A stretch of 64,000 nucleotides of DNA from Brachymonas wangyanguii (GTDB taxonomy: Bacteria; Pseudomonadota; Gammaproteobacteria; Burkholderiales; Burkholderiaceae_C), in NCBI RefSeq assembly GCF_045055315.1, contig NZ_CP173677.1:1054001-1118000 (forward strand), in the 5' to 3' direction. The notes under the pieces are model-generated. The model was not told where the DNA came from, did no database searches, and saw only the letters and a list, made by a program, of their open reading frames with translations. The translations under genes were made by a program, and so were the position numbers. This document shows, in pieces, positions 33,009 to 44,000 of the stretch. How positions within the stretch are numbered: position 1 is the stretch's first letter; each line of letters opens with the position of its first letter.

Positions 33009-33572
33009 TTATTGCTCATTGATTGCGCCAAGCTGGATATCGACCACTTTCCACGAGAACAGGCCTTCACGTTTCATGACGATATAGGGGTCTCCATCCT
33101 GTGCGTCTTTGGCCTTGACGATAACGCGACTGTAGCCGTCATAGTTGACGGCACCATTGAATGCCTTGGCTGACTTTGCGTCACTGGTGGCAGGGGCTGG
33201 TGCTGTCTGGACTGCTACTTCTTCTCGAGCATCTTTGCCTTGCACCATGTTGACAACGCCATTCGGTGAGGCCAGGGTACCTACCATGGAGTCAATCAAG
33301 CCCCCAGCCATTGCCATGGCAAGGCCGGAAAAAGGGTTGTCCTTCATCTCGGGGCTTGAAAGGCTATTCATCATGACACCTTGAATTTGCCCTTTCAGCG
33401 ACTCCCGTAGCATCGGGAAGTCAACATAGTCAGACATCTTGTCTGCCTTGCCAGCCATGGCATCGTCCCTCAGGTTCTTCAGTGTCATCCATGGGGAGGC
33501 GTATGAATAGCCTGCAATGGCAGCGATGGCTACAGCAGCAGTTGCGATCAGGGCTTTGGGCTTGAGCGACAT
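33009..33572 (-). CDS. DUF2939-type exported or membrane-anchored protein
   Basis: The 187-residue protein has an N-terminal hydrophobic segment (LIATAAVAIAAIAGYSYA) and the pattern of DUF2939 proteins (ASPWMTLKNLRDDAMAGKADKMSDYVDFPMLRESLK), whose function is unknown. AAGGAACAC precedes the chosen ATG. A perfect ACCACCG/CGGTGGT hairpin at 32983-33001, without a T-run, lies just past its stop codon. Confidence 0.75.
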   Translation of the reverse strand: MSLKPKALIATAAVAIAAIAGYSYASPWMTLKNLRDDAMAGKADKMSDYVDFPMLRESLKGQIQGVMMNSLSSPEMKDNPFSGLAMAMAGGLIDSMVGTLASPNGVVNMVQGKDAREEVAVQTAPAPATSDAKSAKAFNGAVNYDGYSRVIVKAKDAQDGDPYIVMKREGLFSWKVVDIQLGAINEQ

Positions 33573-33680
33573 GTGTTCCTTGCGTAATCGTGTTGACTTG
33601 ATCATAGTCGTGTTTTGTTACACTTACTAGCGATTCGACAGGCAGGCCAGACAGCGGGCGTTTCTATTGCCAGCACCACC

Positions 33681-33776
33681 ATGCGCCGAACCGGCCTGCT
33701 GCACTGCGTGCTGGCCTATGGTTTCAATGCCATCGTGCTGGCGCTGATGATCAATATCGCATCCAGCCTGTTCTGA
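33681..33776 (+). pseudogene. possible C-terminal remnant of a membrane protein
   Basis: A 31-residue frame (MRRTGLLHCVLAYGFNAIVLALMINIASSLF) is one hydrophobic helix that looks like the last helix of a DUF1345-type membrane protein. The frame stays open upstream but loses any likeness, so this is probably the tail of a decayed gene. A short independent membrane peptide is the alternative. Confidence 0.35.
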
Positions 33777-33785
33777 AGCCGGACC

Positions 33786-34061
33786 TTACAGCGCTTCCAG
33801 CCGCACCACCGCCCGATAGCCAATGGCATGTGCGTAACGCTGCAGCGTGCGCAGAGACGGCAGCTGCGATCCGCTTTCCAGCCGCGCCACCACGCTCTGG
33901 CTGGTGCCCATGCGCCGGGCCACTTCGGCCTGCGTCAGGCCAGAAGTGGCGCGCGCCGAGATCAGCTCTGTTGCCAGCGCGAATTCGTCGACTAGCGAAT
34001 CGTAGACCGCAGGAAAAACAGGAACCTTGTCCGGCTCCGATGGGCGCATATCCTGAGTCAT
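33786..34061 (-). CDS. XRE/HigA-type helix-turn-helix protein
   Basis: The 91-residue protein has a Cro/C1-type helix-turn-helix (GLTQAEVARRMGTSQSVVARLESG near residues 42-65), like HigA antitoxins. AAGGAG lies nine bases before the chosen ATG; an upstream Met (MQGDRWM) lacks support. No HigB-type toxin gene adjoins it on either side, so it is an orphan regulator or a solitary antitoxin. Confidence 0.8.
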   Translation of the reverse strand: MTQDMRPSEPDKVPVFPAVYDSLVDEFALATELISARATSGLTQAEVARRMGTSQSVVARLESGSQLPSLRTLQRYAHAIGYRAVVRLEAL

Positions 34062-34131
34062 CCAACGATCTCCTTGCAAGCTGTCATGCAGGAATTATCG
34101 CATTTTCGATATATGGATTCCGGCCAGAATC

Positions 34132-34674
34132 TTACTGACCCTTGAGCTGCTGCACCGCCTTCAGCGTCAGCTCCACATGCTGGTACGGGTCCATGCCCTT
34201 GTGCACGAACTTGATGCGTCCGTCGGTGCCGATCACGTAGGAAATGCGGTTGGCCATGCCCGGCAGGATGGAGCCGGCGCGGTAGGCCTTGATCACGCGC
34301 GCCTGCGGATCGGACGCCACGGCAAACTGGTCCCGGCAGGCTTCGGTGGAGAATTTCTTCAGCGTCTCGATATTGTCATGCGATAGGCCAACCACGCTGG
34401 CGCCCAGCTGGCGGAACTGTGGCGTGGCTTCGGCAAAGGCATTGGCCTCGATCGTGCAGCCCTTGGTAAATGCCTTGGGATAGAAGTAGAGCACCACTGG
34501 CCCTTGGCGTAGCGACTGGGCCAGGTCAAAGGTAAACGGCTTGCCTGCCAGTGCAGCCTGGGTCTGGAAGGTGGGTGCGACATCGCCGGGCTGGAGCTGG
34601 GCGCGGGCCTGGGTGCTGAAGAGCAGGGCGGCGATGCCGGCGAGGGCAGTGAGGATTTTGCTGGAAGTTTTCAT
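34132..34674 (-). CDS. exported peroxiredoxin (AhpC/TSA, Bcp-like)
   Basis: The 180-residue protein has a signal peptide (KTSSKILTALAGIAALLFSTQARA) and a thioredoxin-fold peroxidase with the peroxidatic Cys in FYPKAFTKGCTIEA. A second Cys (EACRDQ) is placed as a possible resolving residue. It would reduce peroxides in the periplasm. It stands alone, with its own promoter region upstream. Confidence 0.88.
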   Translation of the reverse strand: MKTSSKILTALAGIAALLFSTQARAQLQPGDVAPTFQTQAALAGKPFTFDLAQSLRQGPVVLYFYPKAFTKGCTIEANAFAEATPQFRQLGASVVGLSHDNIETLKKFSTEACRDQFAVASDPQARVIKAYRAGSILPGMANRISYVIGTDGRIKFVHKGMDPYQHVELTLKAVQQLKGQ

Positions 34675-34741
34675 GAGCGCTCCGGGAGTGGCATGGTGGC
34701 ATACAGCCTAACATGCGCCTGAGTGCTCGAGACAACTGGAC

Positions 34742-36037
34742 TTAAGACACCGCCCCCTGCCGCACCACCATCACCTGGTCAATCCGGTAATTGTCCACGT
34801 CCATTACCTCAAACGTGTACTCGCCCCAGCTCACGCAATCGGTACGGCGCGGCACCCGGCGCAGCATGACCATCATGAAGCCGGCCAGGGTTTCGTAGTC
34901 GCCTTCGTGCGGCAGGTCGTCGTGGATGTGCAGGGCGCGCACCACGTCGCTGATCGGCGTGATGCCGTCAATCAGCCAGGACTGGTCGTCGCGGCGGATG
35001 ATCAGGTCTTCCTCGTCCATCGAGACCAGATCGCCCATTACCGTGCTCATCACGTCGTTCAGCGTGAGCACGCCCACCACCAGGCTGTACTCGTTGACGA
35101 CGACGGCAAAGTCCTCGTGTACCTGGCGGAACTGGTCCAGCACTTCGGCCAGTGTCAGCCGGTCTGGCACCACCAGTACCTTGTGCAGGAGTTCCGGGTC
35201 ATGCAGGTCGATCACCTCGTTGCGCATGGCGCGCTGGAACAGGTCCTTGGCGTCCACATAGCCGATCACGCGGTCCAGCTCCTCGTCCATCACCGGGTAG
35301 GTGGAGAAGGGCTCGGCGGTGATGCGGGCGCGGATCATGGAATCGGGCTCGTCGATATCGAACCAGGCGATGCGGTCACGTGGCGTCATGGCGCTGGTGA
35401 CGGTGATGCTGTCGAGCTCGAACACGTTCTCGATCACCTGCTGCTCGTTGCGCGCCAGCAGGCCGGACTGGGCACCGGCTTCGGCCAGCGCCAGGATATC
35501 GTCGGGGGTCACACGGTCATCGCGCTGGGTCGGCATGCCGAGCAGCCGCAGCAGCAGGTCGGCGGTCTTGCTGTAGAACCAGACAAGCGGGCTCAGCAGC
35601 GTGGTGATCAGCTGCATCGGCCGGATCAGGCGGATGGCAAGTTTTTCCGGCTCGTTCATGCCCATGCGCTTGGGCAGCAGGTCGGAAAACAGGATGAAGG
35701 CCGAGGTAACTAGTACAAACGAAGCGGCAAAACCGAAGCTGGCGGCCTGGGCCTCGTTCAGGAATCGGGAAAAGAGATCGCGGAATACCGGTGTCAGGCT
35801 GCCTTCACCGACGATGCCACCGAGGATGGCGATGGCGTTCTGGCCGACCTGCACCACGGTGAAATAGTCACCGGGCTGCTCCTGCGTGGCCATGACCACT
35901 TCTGCACGTTGTTCTCCGTCATCGGCCAGCTGCCGCAGGCGGACCCGGCGCGATGCGGCCAGGGACAGTTCCGCCATGGAAAAAAACGCTGATGCCAGGA
36001 TCAGCGCGAGGAGCAGAAGGGCTTGCGATAGCGTCAT
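34742..36037 (-). CDS. CNNM/CorC-type transporter-associated protein (DUF21-CBS-CorC)
   Basis: The 431-residue protein has an N-terminal DUF21 membrane domain with about four helices, a CBS pair (SAMTPRDRIAWFDIDE and KVLVVPDRLTLAEVLDQF) and a C-terminal CorC_HlyC domain. The family is linked to Mg/Co efflux; older annotations call it hemolysin. The ATG at 36037 (MTLSQALLLLALIL) is chosen; a GTG seven codons upstream is an alternative. Confidence 0.87.
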   Translation of the reverse strand: MTLSQALLLLALILASAFFSMAELSLAASRRVRLRQLADDGEQRAEVVMATQEQPGDYFTVVQVGQNAIAILGGIVGEGSLTPVFRDLFSRFLNEAQAASFGFAASFVLVTSAFILFSDLLPKRMGMNEPEKLAIRLIRPMQLITTLLSPLVWFYSKTADLLLRLLGMPTQRDDRVTPDDILALAEAGAQSGLLARNEQQVIENVFELDSITVTSAMTPRDRIAWFDIDEPDSMIRARITAEPFSTYPVMDEELDRVIGYVDAKDLFQRAMRNEVIDLHDPELLHKVLVVPDRLTLAEVLDQFRQVHEDFAVVVNEYSLVVGVLTLNDVMSTVMGDLVSMDEEDLIIRRDDQSWLIDGITPISDVVRALHIHDDLPHEGDYETLAGFMMVMLRRVPRRTDCVSWGEYTFEVMDVDNYRIDQVMVVRQGAVS

Positions 36038-36150
36038 ACAGGTCCGGGTGGGTGGCACACCGGTGCGCGACCGTAAGGCAGGCTGATCAGGCCTGCAGGT
36101 TCGGCACCACGAGGCAAGGCTGCCAGCGTGGTGCCAGCAGCCTCAGGCCA

Positions 36151-36480
36151 TCAGGCCTGTTGCTGCGGCTGCACCAGTTGTTGCAGCTCGCCGTTTTCGT
36201 ACATCTCCATCATGATATCGGAGCCGCCGATGAATTCGCCGTTGACGTACAGCTGCGGAATCGTCGGCCAGCTGCTGTAGGTCTTGATGCCCTGGCGGAT
36301 TTCGTCGTCTTCCAGCACGTTCACGGTGACCAGGTTGCGCGGATCAATACCAACCGCCTTCAGGATCTGGATCGCACGGCCGGAGAAACCGCACATGGGG
36401 AAGCTGGCGTTGCCTTTCATGAACAGCACGATGGGGCTGCTCTTGACCAGGGTGTCGATGCGTTGCTGGGTGTCGCTCAT
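36151..36480 (-). CDS. grxD: monothiol glutaredoxin Grx4 type
   Basis: The 109-residue protein has the CGFS active site at Cys30 (GNASFPMCGFSGRA), the mark of monothiol glutaredoxins that bind and pass on 2Fe-2S clusters. AGGAAA precedes the ATG. It follows hemA-prfA-prmC, the standard betaproteobacterial order, with about 100 bases before it. Confidence 0.95.
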   Translation of the reverse strand: MSDTQQRIDTLVKSSPIVLFMKGNASFPMCGFSGRAIQILKAVGIDPRNLVTVNVLEDDEIRQGIKTYSSWPTIPQLYVNGEFIGGSDIMMEMYENGELQQLVQPQQQA

Positions 36481-36582
36481 GGGTAATTTCCTGCGTAAAA
36501 AAAGATTCAAACAAGCTGCATCGTGTAGATGCCCGAGTACAATTATCGGATAAATCCAGTGCCCTGAAATCCGCAAGGGTGC

Positions 36583-37430
36583 TTAGATCGCACCCGTCCA
36601 TTGGCCACCGGTGCAGCGTGCCACGCCAGACAAATCCAGGCGTGATTGCACCTGCACAAAGCCCTGCGCGCGCAGCAGTTGCTGCACGGCATCGGACTGG
36701 TCGTAGCCATGTTCCAGCAGCAGCCAGCCGCCGGCATGCAGGTGCTGCGGAGCCTGCGCGATGATCTGGCGGATATCGTCCAGCCCATCGATACCGCTGG
36801 TCAGCGCCTGCAGCGGTTCGTGTGTCAATGCGGCCAGATGCGGATCGTCGTTGCGGATATAGGGCGGGTTGCTGGCGATCAGGTGAAAGCGCATGTCGCC
36901 AAAGGCCTGCAGCCAGTTGCCGTGGGCAAAGCGGATCGGCAGCTGCAGCGTCTGTGCGTTGTGCTGCGCCACCTGCAAGGCGTCGGCGCTGGCGTCGCAA
37001 GCGTGCACCTGCGCCTGCGGTGCGTGGGCGGCCAGGGCGCAGGCAATGGCGCCGCTGCCGGTGCCCAGATCGGCCAGCAAGGGCTGTGGCGGCAGGCCGG
37101 GCAGCAGCTCCAGTGCCCAATCGACCAGGGTTTCGGTATCGGGGCGCGGATCGAGTACGCGTGCGTCCACCGCCAGTTGCAGGCCATAGAAGGCATGAAA
37201 ACCGCGCAGGTAGGCGACAGGCTCGCCAGCCAGCCGGCGCTGTACCAGCTGCTGCCAGTGCGTCAATTGTTCCGTTGTCAGCTGCTGGTCGTCATGGGCC
37301 AGCAACCAGGCGCGATCGGCGTCATCCTTGCCGATGGCGTGCAGCAGCAGCAATTGCGCATCGATGCGCGGCAGGCCGTCACGCGCGGCCTGCTGCAACG
37401 CCTGGGCCAGTGTAGGGCGCGCATCGGTGC

Positions 37431-37434
<4 letters not shown>
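36583..37434 (-). CDS. prmC: peptide chain release factor N5-glutamine methyltransferase
   Basis: PrmC methylates the Gln of the GGQ motif in RF1 and RF2. The 283-residue protein has the SAM loop ADLGTGSGAIACALA and the substrate motif NPPY (ASNPPYIRND). It starts at GTG overlapping the prfA stop codon (GTGA), so enzyme and substrate are translationally coupled. The frame continues upstream inside prfA, so the GTG is set by family alignment. Confidence 0.95.
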
Positions 37435-38534
<1,100 letters not shown>

Positions 38535-38613
38535 GGCAGTCGGGCCGGCGGAAATCGGACAACAGGCCTGCACGGGCAGGCCTGGAAGGCGGGGCAGGGT
38601 GCAGCGGCGGGCG

Positions 38614-39252
38614 CTAGACCACTGGCGGGCCGTACTTGTTGCTGCCAGGCTCGCCCTTGCGCACCGTCAGGATCAGGATGATGATGCTGCCGATCAGGCT
38701 GAACACATGCAGCAGCTGCCACCAGCCGCTCAGGCCGGTATCGTGCAGGCGGCGCGCACCCACGGCATACATGGGCAGCGAAAACGCCAGCACCGCCACC
38801 GCCGACAGCAGGGTCAGCGCGTTGGTCTGCTCTTCGCTCAGCAGGATGGCCGCGGGCAGGGCGATGATGTAGTAGAACAGCAGGAACCAGAAGTACTCGG
38901 AGCGCGAGGCGCGGCCGGAGAAATCGGCGTACTTGCGCAGGCAGGTCTGGATCGCGCCGATAAAGCCCATGCGCTCGCCGCTGGCCTGCACGGCTTGCGG
39001 GGCAGGCTGGCTCCAGCCGCTCGGAGCCGGCGGTGGTGCGCTATCGGTCGCCAGTTGCACCTCGGTGGATTGCCACAGGCCGGGCACGTCACGTGCCGGC
39101 ATCCATTCGGTCAGGCCGGTGTGCCAGACATGGTCGTCCACGCCAAAACGGCCGTCTCGGGCCTGTTCCTGCAGTTCGGCGCGGGTGTAGGGGCCGGATT
39201 TCTGCTGGTCGACGGCGAACCACCAGATGCGGTCCTGTGTTGTATCACTCAT
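38614..39252 (-). CDS. GYF_2-DUF805 membrane protein
   Basis: The 212-residue protein has an N-terminal GYF_2-type domain (WWFAVDQQKSGPYTRAELQEQ, residues 10-60) and a C-terminal DUF805 membrane domain with about three or four helices (SEYFWFLLFYYIIALPAAILL; RRLHDTGLSGWWQLL). Function unknown. Its ATG overlaps the hemA stop codon by four bases, so it is inserted as a coupled gene between hemA and prfA. Confidence 0.85.
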   Translation of the reverse strand: MSDTTQDRIWWFAVDQQKSGPYTRAELQEQARDGRFGVDDHVWHTGLTEWMPARDVPGLWQSTEVQLATDSAPPPAPSGWSQPAPQAVQASGERMGFIGAIQTCLRKYADFSGRASRSEYFWFLLFYYIIALPAAILLSEEQTNALTLLSAVAVLAFSLPMYAVGARRLHDTGLSGWWQLLHVFSLIGSIIILILTVRKGEPGSNKYGPPVV

Positions 39253-40535
39253 GCCTTGGGGGTATTCCTGTTGCTGCGGAGATAGAAACGGCGCACCGCA
39301 TCGCTGGCGTGCACCTGGGTTGCCAGATCGGGCTGGCGTAGTTCGGTCATGGCACCGTGCAGCATCTTCTGCGTGATGCCGCGGCTAAGCGCCTCGAGCA
39401 CGGCCTCGACATCATCGCCCTTGGCGATGCGCTTGCGTGCCTTGGCCAGTTCCAGCTCGCGCCACTGCTCGGTCTGGTCCTGCACCTCGCGGATCAGCGA
39501 GACCACGCCGTAGTGCGGATCGCGTTGCTGCAGCCAGTGCATGAAGTTGCGCACGCCTTCATCGATGATGGCTTCGGCCTGCGAGACGGCGGCCTGGCGC
39601 TGCGCCTGGCCGGTCTGCACCACGCTGGCCAGGTCGTCCACCGTGTAGAGATAGGCGTCGGACAGGGCCTTGACTTCGGGTTCGATATCGCGCGGCACTG
39701 CCAGGTCCACCATGAACATGGGGCGGTGGCGGCGCTTTTTCAGGGCACGCTCGACCGCGCCCAGGCCGATGATCGGCAGGGTGCTGGCGGTACAGCTGAT
39801 GACGGCATCAAATTCGTGCAGGCGATCCGGGATGTCGGCCAGCTTCATCACGCTGCCGCCAAAACGGCTGGCCAGGGTTTCGCCGCGCTCCATAGTGCGG
39901 TTGGCGATCACGATCTGCTTCGGGTTGCGCGCGGCAAAGTGGGTGCTGGCAAGTTCGATCATCTCGCCGGCGCCGACAAACAGGATGCGGATCTTGCCGA
40001 TGTCCTCGAATAGTTGCGAGGCCAGGCGCACGGCGGCGGCGGCCATGCTGATGCTGTGCGCGCCGATTTCGGTGCTGCTGCGCACCTGCTTGGCAACCGA
40101 AAAGCTGCGCTGGAACAGCTGGTTGAGCGTGGTGCCCAGGCTGCCGGCGGCTTCGGCGGCGCGTACCGCGTCCTTCATCTGGCCCAGGATCTGGGCCTCG
40201 CCCAGCACCATGGAATCGAGTCCGCTGGCGACGCGGAAGGCGTGGCGCGCGGCGGTATCGTTCTGCAAGGTGTAGGTGTACTGGCGCAAGGCATCGCTGC
40301 TGACGCCGCCGGCCTGGGCCAGCCAGTCCAGCGTGTGGGCGATATCGATGCGGTCACTGGCGCAATACACCTCGGTGCGGTTGCAGGTGGAAATGATGGC
40401 CGCTTCCGGATGCTGCGAAAAAGTCTGGCGCAGGCCGTGCAGGGCCGGCCCCATCTGCTCGACGGCAAATGCGAAACGGCCACGCAAATCCAGCGGCGCG
40501 GTATTGTGGTTGATGCCCAAGGCCCATACTGACAT
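39249..40535 (-). CDS. hemA: glutamyl-tRNA reductase
   Basis: HemA reduces glutamyl-tRNA to glutamate-1-semialdehyde, the first step of tetrapyrrole synthesis. The 428-residue protein has the catalytic Cys51 in ISTCNRTEVY, an NADPH-binding domain (RILFVGAGEMIELA) and the C-terminal dimerisation helices. The start MSVWALGINHNTAP is chosen by alignment; an ATG two codons upstream (MPMSV) is equally possible and neither has a strong ribosome binding site. Confidence 0.95.
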   Translation of the reverse strand: MSVWALGINHNTAPLDLRGRFAFAVEQMGPALHGLRQTFSQHPEAAIISTCNRTEVYCASDRIDIAHTLDWLAQAGGVSSDALRQYTYTLQNDTAARHAFRVASGLDSMVLGEAQILGQMKDAVRAAEAAGSLGTTLNQLFQRSFSVAKQVRSSTEIGAHSISMAAAAVRLASQLFEDIGKIRILFVGAGEMIELASTHFAARNPKQIVIANRTMERGETLASRFGGSVMKLADIPDRLHEFDAVISCTASTLPIIGLGAVERALKKRRHRPMFMVDLAVPRDIEPEVKALSDAYLYTVDDLASVVQTGQAQRQAAVSQAEAIIDEGVRNFMHWLQQRDPHYGVVSLIREVQDQTEQWRELELAKARKRIAKGDDVEAVLEALSRGITQKMLHGAMTELRQPDLATQVHASDAVRRFYLRSNRNTPKA

Positions 40536-40606
40536 GGGCATGATTATAAAATCCCTGTTTGCTTCTGTCTGCACAGATCTACAACAGTCGCACAAGCTAC
40601 TACACC

Positions 40607-40936
40607 ATGGGATTTTTCGACCTGCTCAACCACCTGTTCAACCTGCTGCTGCCAGCCCTCTGGATGGCCACGCTGCTGCTGCTCTGGCACCGCCTGCTGG
40701 CGCGCCGCCATGCCATCACGCTGGGCTGGCGCCAGCAGTGGCTGCGCCTGTTCGTGGCCGGTGTGCTGGTGCTGCTGGTTGGCCTGGTGTTGCAGGGCGA
40801 TGGCGCCATGACCACCTATATCGCGCTGGCCGTGGTCACCGGAGCCTATCAGGCCTGGCTGTTGCGCCGCTACCGTCCGGCCTTGCCTTCGCTGGATCCG
40901 GCCGCAACGGTGACACAGTACCCCGATCCCCGCTGA
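40607..40936 (+). CDS. small membrane protein, function unknown
   Basis: The 109-residue protein has about three hydrophobic segments (LFNLLLPALWMATLLLLW; LRLFVAGVLVLLVGLVLQ; MTTYIALAVVTGAYQAWLL). It is divergent from hemA. No clear ribosome binding site precedes the ATG. The pattern is that of a small conserved betaproteobacterial inner-membrane protein, but I cannot name the family. A terminator overlaps its stop codon. Confidence 0.65.
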   Translation: MGFFDLLNHLFNLLLPALWMATLLLLWHRLLARRHAITLGWRQQWLRLFVAGVLVLLVGLVLQGDGAMTTYIALAVVTGAYQAWLLRRYRPALPSLDPAATVTQYPDPR

Positions 40937-40957
40937 GCCCGGGGCAGCGGCTTTTTG
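40930..40957 (+). terminator. terminator after the small membrane protein
   Basis: The stem CCGCTG/CAGCGG with a 9-base loop is followed by CTTTTTG. The 5' arm spans the TGA stop codon. Confidence 0.7.
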
Positions 40958-41067
40958 CTTGCACATTTGTTGCAGTGCAGTATCCACAAAGATGTCTGGT
41001 GTAACCCCTTAGACTAAAATCCCTATTTGCGCCAGATTTACCCAGCGTCCCGCCCGCTCCAGGCGCG

Positions 41068-44000
41068 ATGCGTCATGAGGCCCTGATCGCCATGAATGCA
41101 CCCGTAATGCACAAGAATTTGCTGGCCGCCGCCGATGGCCGCCAGCGCATCCGCGAGATTCCCTACAACTACACCAGCTTCTCCGATGCCGAGATCGTGG
41201 AACGCCTGATGGGCTACCACGGCTGGGAACTGCTGAACGAGTTGCGCAGCGAGCGCGAGACTGGCCGTTCCGCCCGCATGCTGTACGAGGTGCTGGGCGA
41301 CATGTGGGTGATCAAGCGCAACCCCTATGTGCAGGACGACCTGCTGGACAACCCCAAGCGCCGCGCCATGCTGATTGATGCCATGCGCCACCGCCTGGGC
41401 GAGATCGACAAGCGTCGCAGCAACGGTGGCAACAGCAAGGACGAGCGCCGCAATGCCGCCGTCGGCGAGTTGCTGGAACTGGCGCACGAGGCGGTCAACA
41501 GCTTCGATCGCTCCTTTGGCGTGACACTGGATCTGCGCCAGCAGGTGCAACGCCGCCTGGGCCGCCATACGCACAAGGACAACATCAAGTTTGACGGCCT
41601 GAGCCGCGTCAGCCATGTGACCGACGCCACCGACTGGCGCGTCGAGTATCCCTTTGTCGTGCTCACCCCCGACACCGAAGCCGAAATGGCCGAGCTGGTC
41701 AAGGGCTGTGTCGACCTGGGCCTGACCATCATTCCGCGTGGCGGCGGTACCGGCTATACCGGTGGCGCCATCCCGCTGACCTGGAAGAGTGCCGTCATCA
41801 ACACCGAAAAGCTGGACCAGCTGACCGAAGTCGAGATGGTGCAGCTGCCCGGCATGGACCATCCGGTGCCGACGGTCTGGAGCGGCGCCGGCGTGGTGAC
41901 GGTCCGCGTGGCCGAAGCCGCCGAGCGCGCCGGCCTGGTGTTTGCCGTGGACCCGACCTCGATCGAGGCTTCCTGCATTGGCGGCAACATCGCCATGAAC
42001 GCCGGCGGCAAGAAGGCCGTGCTCTGGGGTACCGCGCTGGACAACCTGGCCAGCTGGCGCATGGTGACACCGAATGCCGAATGGCTGGAGGTGCACCGCA
42101 TTGGTCACAACATGGGCAAGATCCACGACGCCGATATGGCCAGCTTCGAGCTGCGCTACTTTGCCGCTGACGGCAAGACGCCGCTGCGCACCGAACGCCT
42201 GGATATTCCGGGTGCCACCTTCCGCAAGGAAGGCCTGGGCAAGGACGTGACCGACAAGTTCCTCAGCGGCCTGCCGGGCATCCAGAAAGAGGGCTGTGAC
42301 GGCCTGATCACCAGCGCGCGCTGGGTCATGCACCGCATGCCCACGCACAGCCGCACCGTCTGCCTGGAGTTCTTCGGCAGTGCCAAGCTGGCCGTGCCCA
42401 GCATCGTCGAGATCCGCGACTTCATGTTTGAGGAGCAGAAGCGCACCGGCGTGATGCTGGCTGGCCTGGAGCACCTGGACGACCGCTACCTGAAGGCAGT
42501 CGGCTACGCCACCAAGAGCCAGCGTGGCTCCAGCGGCGAGATGGGCGGCAGCGGCCTGCCCAAGATGGTGCTGATCGGCGATATCGTCGGTGACGATCCG
42601 GACGCCGTGGCACGTGCCACCAGCGAAGTCGTGCGCATTGCCAACAGCCGCGCCGGCGAAGGCTTTATTGCCACCACGCCCGAAGCGGCGAAGAAATTCT
42701 GGGCCGACCGCAAGCGCACCGCGGCCATCAGCCGCCACACCAACGCCTTCAAGATCAACGAGGACGTGGTGATTCCGCTGCCGCGCATGGCCGAGTACAC
42801 CGACGGCATCGAGCGTATCAACATCGAGCTGAGCCTGCGCAACAAGATCCAGCTGTGCGACGAGTTGCTGGCCTTTTTTGACCAGCCGGTGCTGCCGCTG
42901 GGCAAGTTCGATGCCGAAGCCGCCGCCATGGAAAGCGGTGATGTGCGCGACCTGCTGCCGCAGCGCGTGGCCAAGGCCAAGGCGCTGATTACCGAAGTGC
43001 GCGCGCAGTGGCAGGGCTGGTTCGACAATATCGATGCCCACTTCCTGGAACTGCAGGACCACTCCTTGCGCGCCAGCTGGAAGACCCAGCTGCGCAAGCC
43101 GTTCCAGTCGATTTTCCTGGGCGATGCTTACAAGCCGCTGCTGGAAGCGGTGGATGCAGTACACCAGCGCGTGCTCAAGGGCCGTGTCTGGGTGGCGCTG
43201 CACATGCACGCCGGTGACGGCAACGTGCACACCAACATCCCGGTCAACAGCGATGACTACGACATGCTGCAACTGGCCCATGGTGCGGTCAAGAACATCA
43301 TGGCGCTGGCGCGCAGCCTGGACGGCGTGATTTCGGGCGAGCACGGTATCGGCATCACCAAGCTGGAATTCCTGACCGATGACGAGCTGGCGCCGTTTGC
43401 CGACTACAAGGCGCGCATCGATCCCGAAGGCCGCTTCAACAAGGGCAAGCTGCTGCGTCCGGTGGTGATGAGCGATTCCCAGCGTGCCGTCTATGCCGGC
43501 ACCACGGCGCTGGCCGACTTGACCAATGCCTATACGCCGAGCTTTGGCCTGATGGGACACGAGTCCATCATCATGCAGCAGAGCGATATCGGCTCCATTG
43601 TCGACAGCGTGAAGGACTGCCTGCGCTGCGGCAAGTGCAAGCCGGTGTGCGCCACGCACGTACCGCGCGCCAACCTGCTGTACAGCCCGCGCAACAAGAT
43701 CCTGGCAACCTCGCTGCTAGCCGAAGCCTTCCTCTACGAGGAGCAGACGCGCCGCGGCGTCAGCCTGCGCCACTGGAGCGAGTTCGAGGACGTGGCCGAG
43801 CACTGCACGGTCTGCCACAAGTGCTTTGCGCCGTGCCCGGTGGACATCGACTTTGGCGATGTTTCCATGAACATGCGCAACCTGCTGCGCAAGATGGACA
43901 AGCAGAGTTTCCGTCCCGGCAAGGCGCTGGCCATGACCATGCTCAACGCCACCGAGCCGACCAAGATCAACCTGATGCGCACCGCCATGGTGAACGTCGG

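Noticed and set aside
33786..34061. A complete HigBA toxin-antitoxin pair
   Set aside because: No RelE/HigB-like reading frame lies on either side of the HigA-type gene.
41038..43659. An 873-codon leftward frame opposite the large dehydrogenase
   Set aside because: Antisense shadow frame with no ribosome binding site or family likeness; the dehydrogenase on the other strand is unambiguous.
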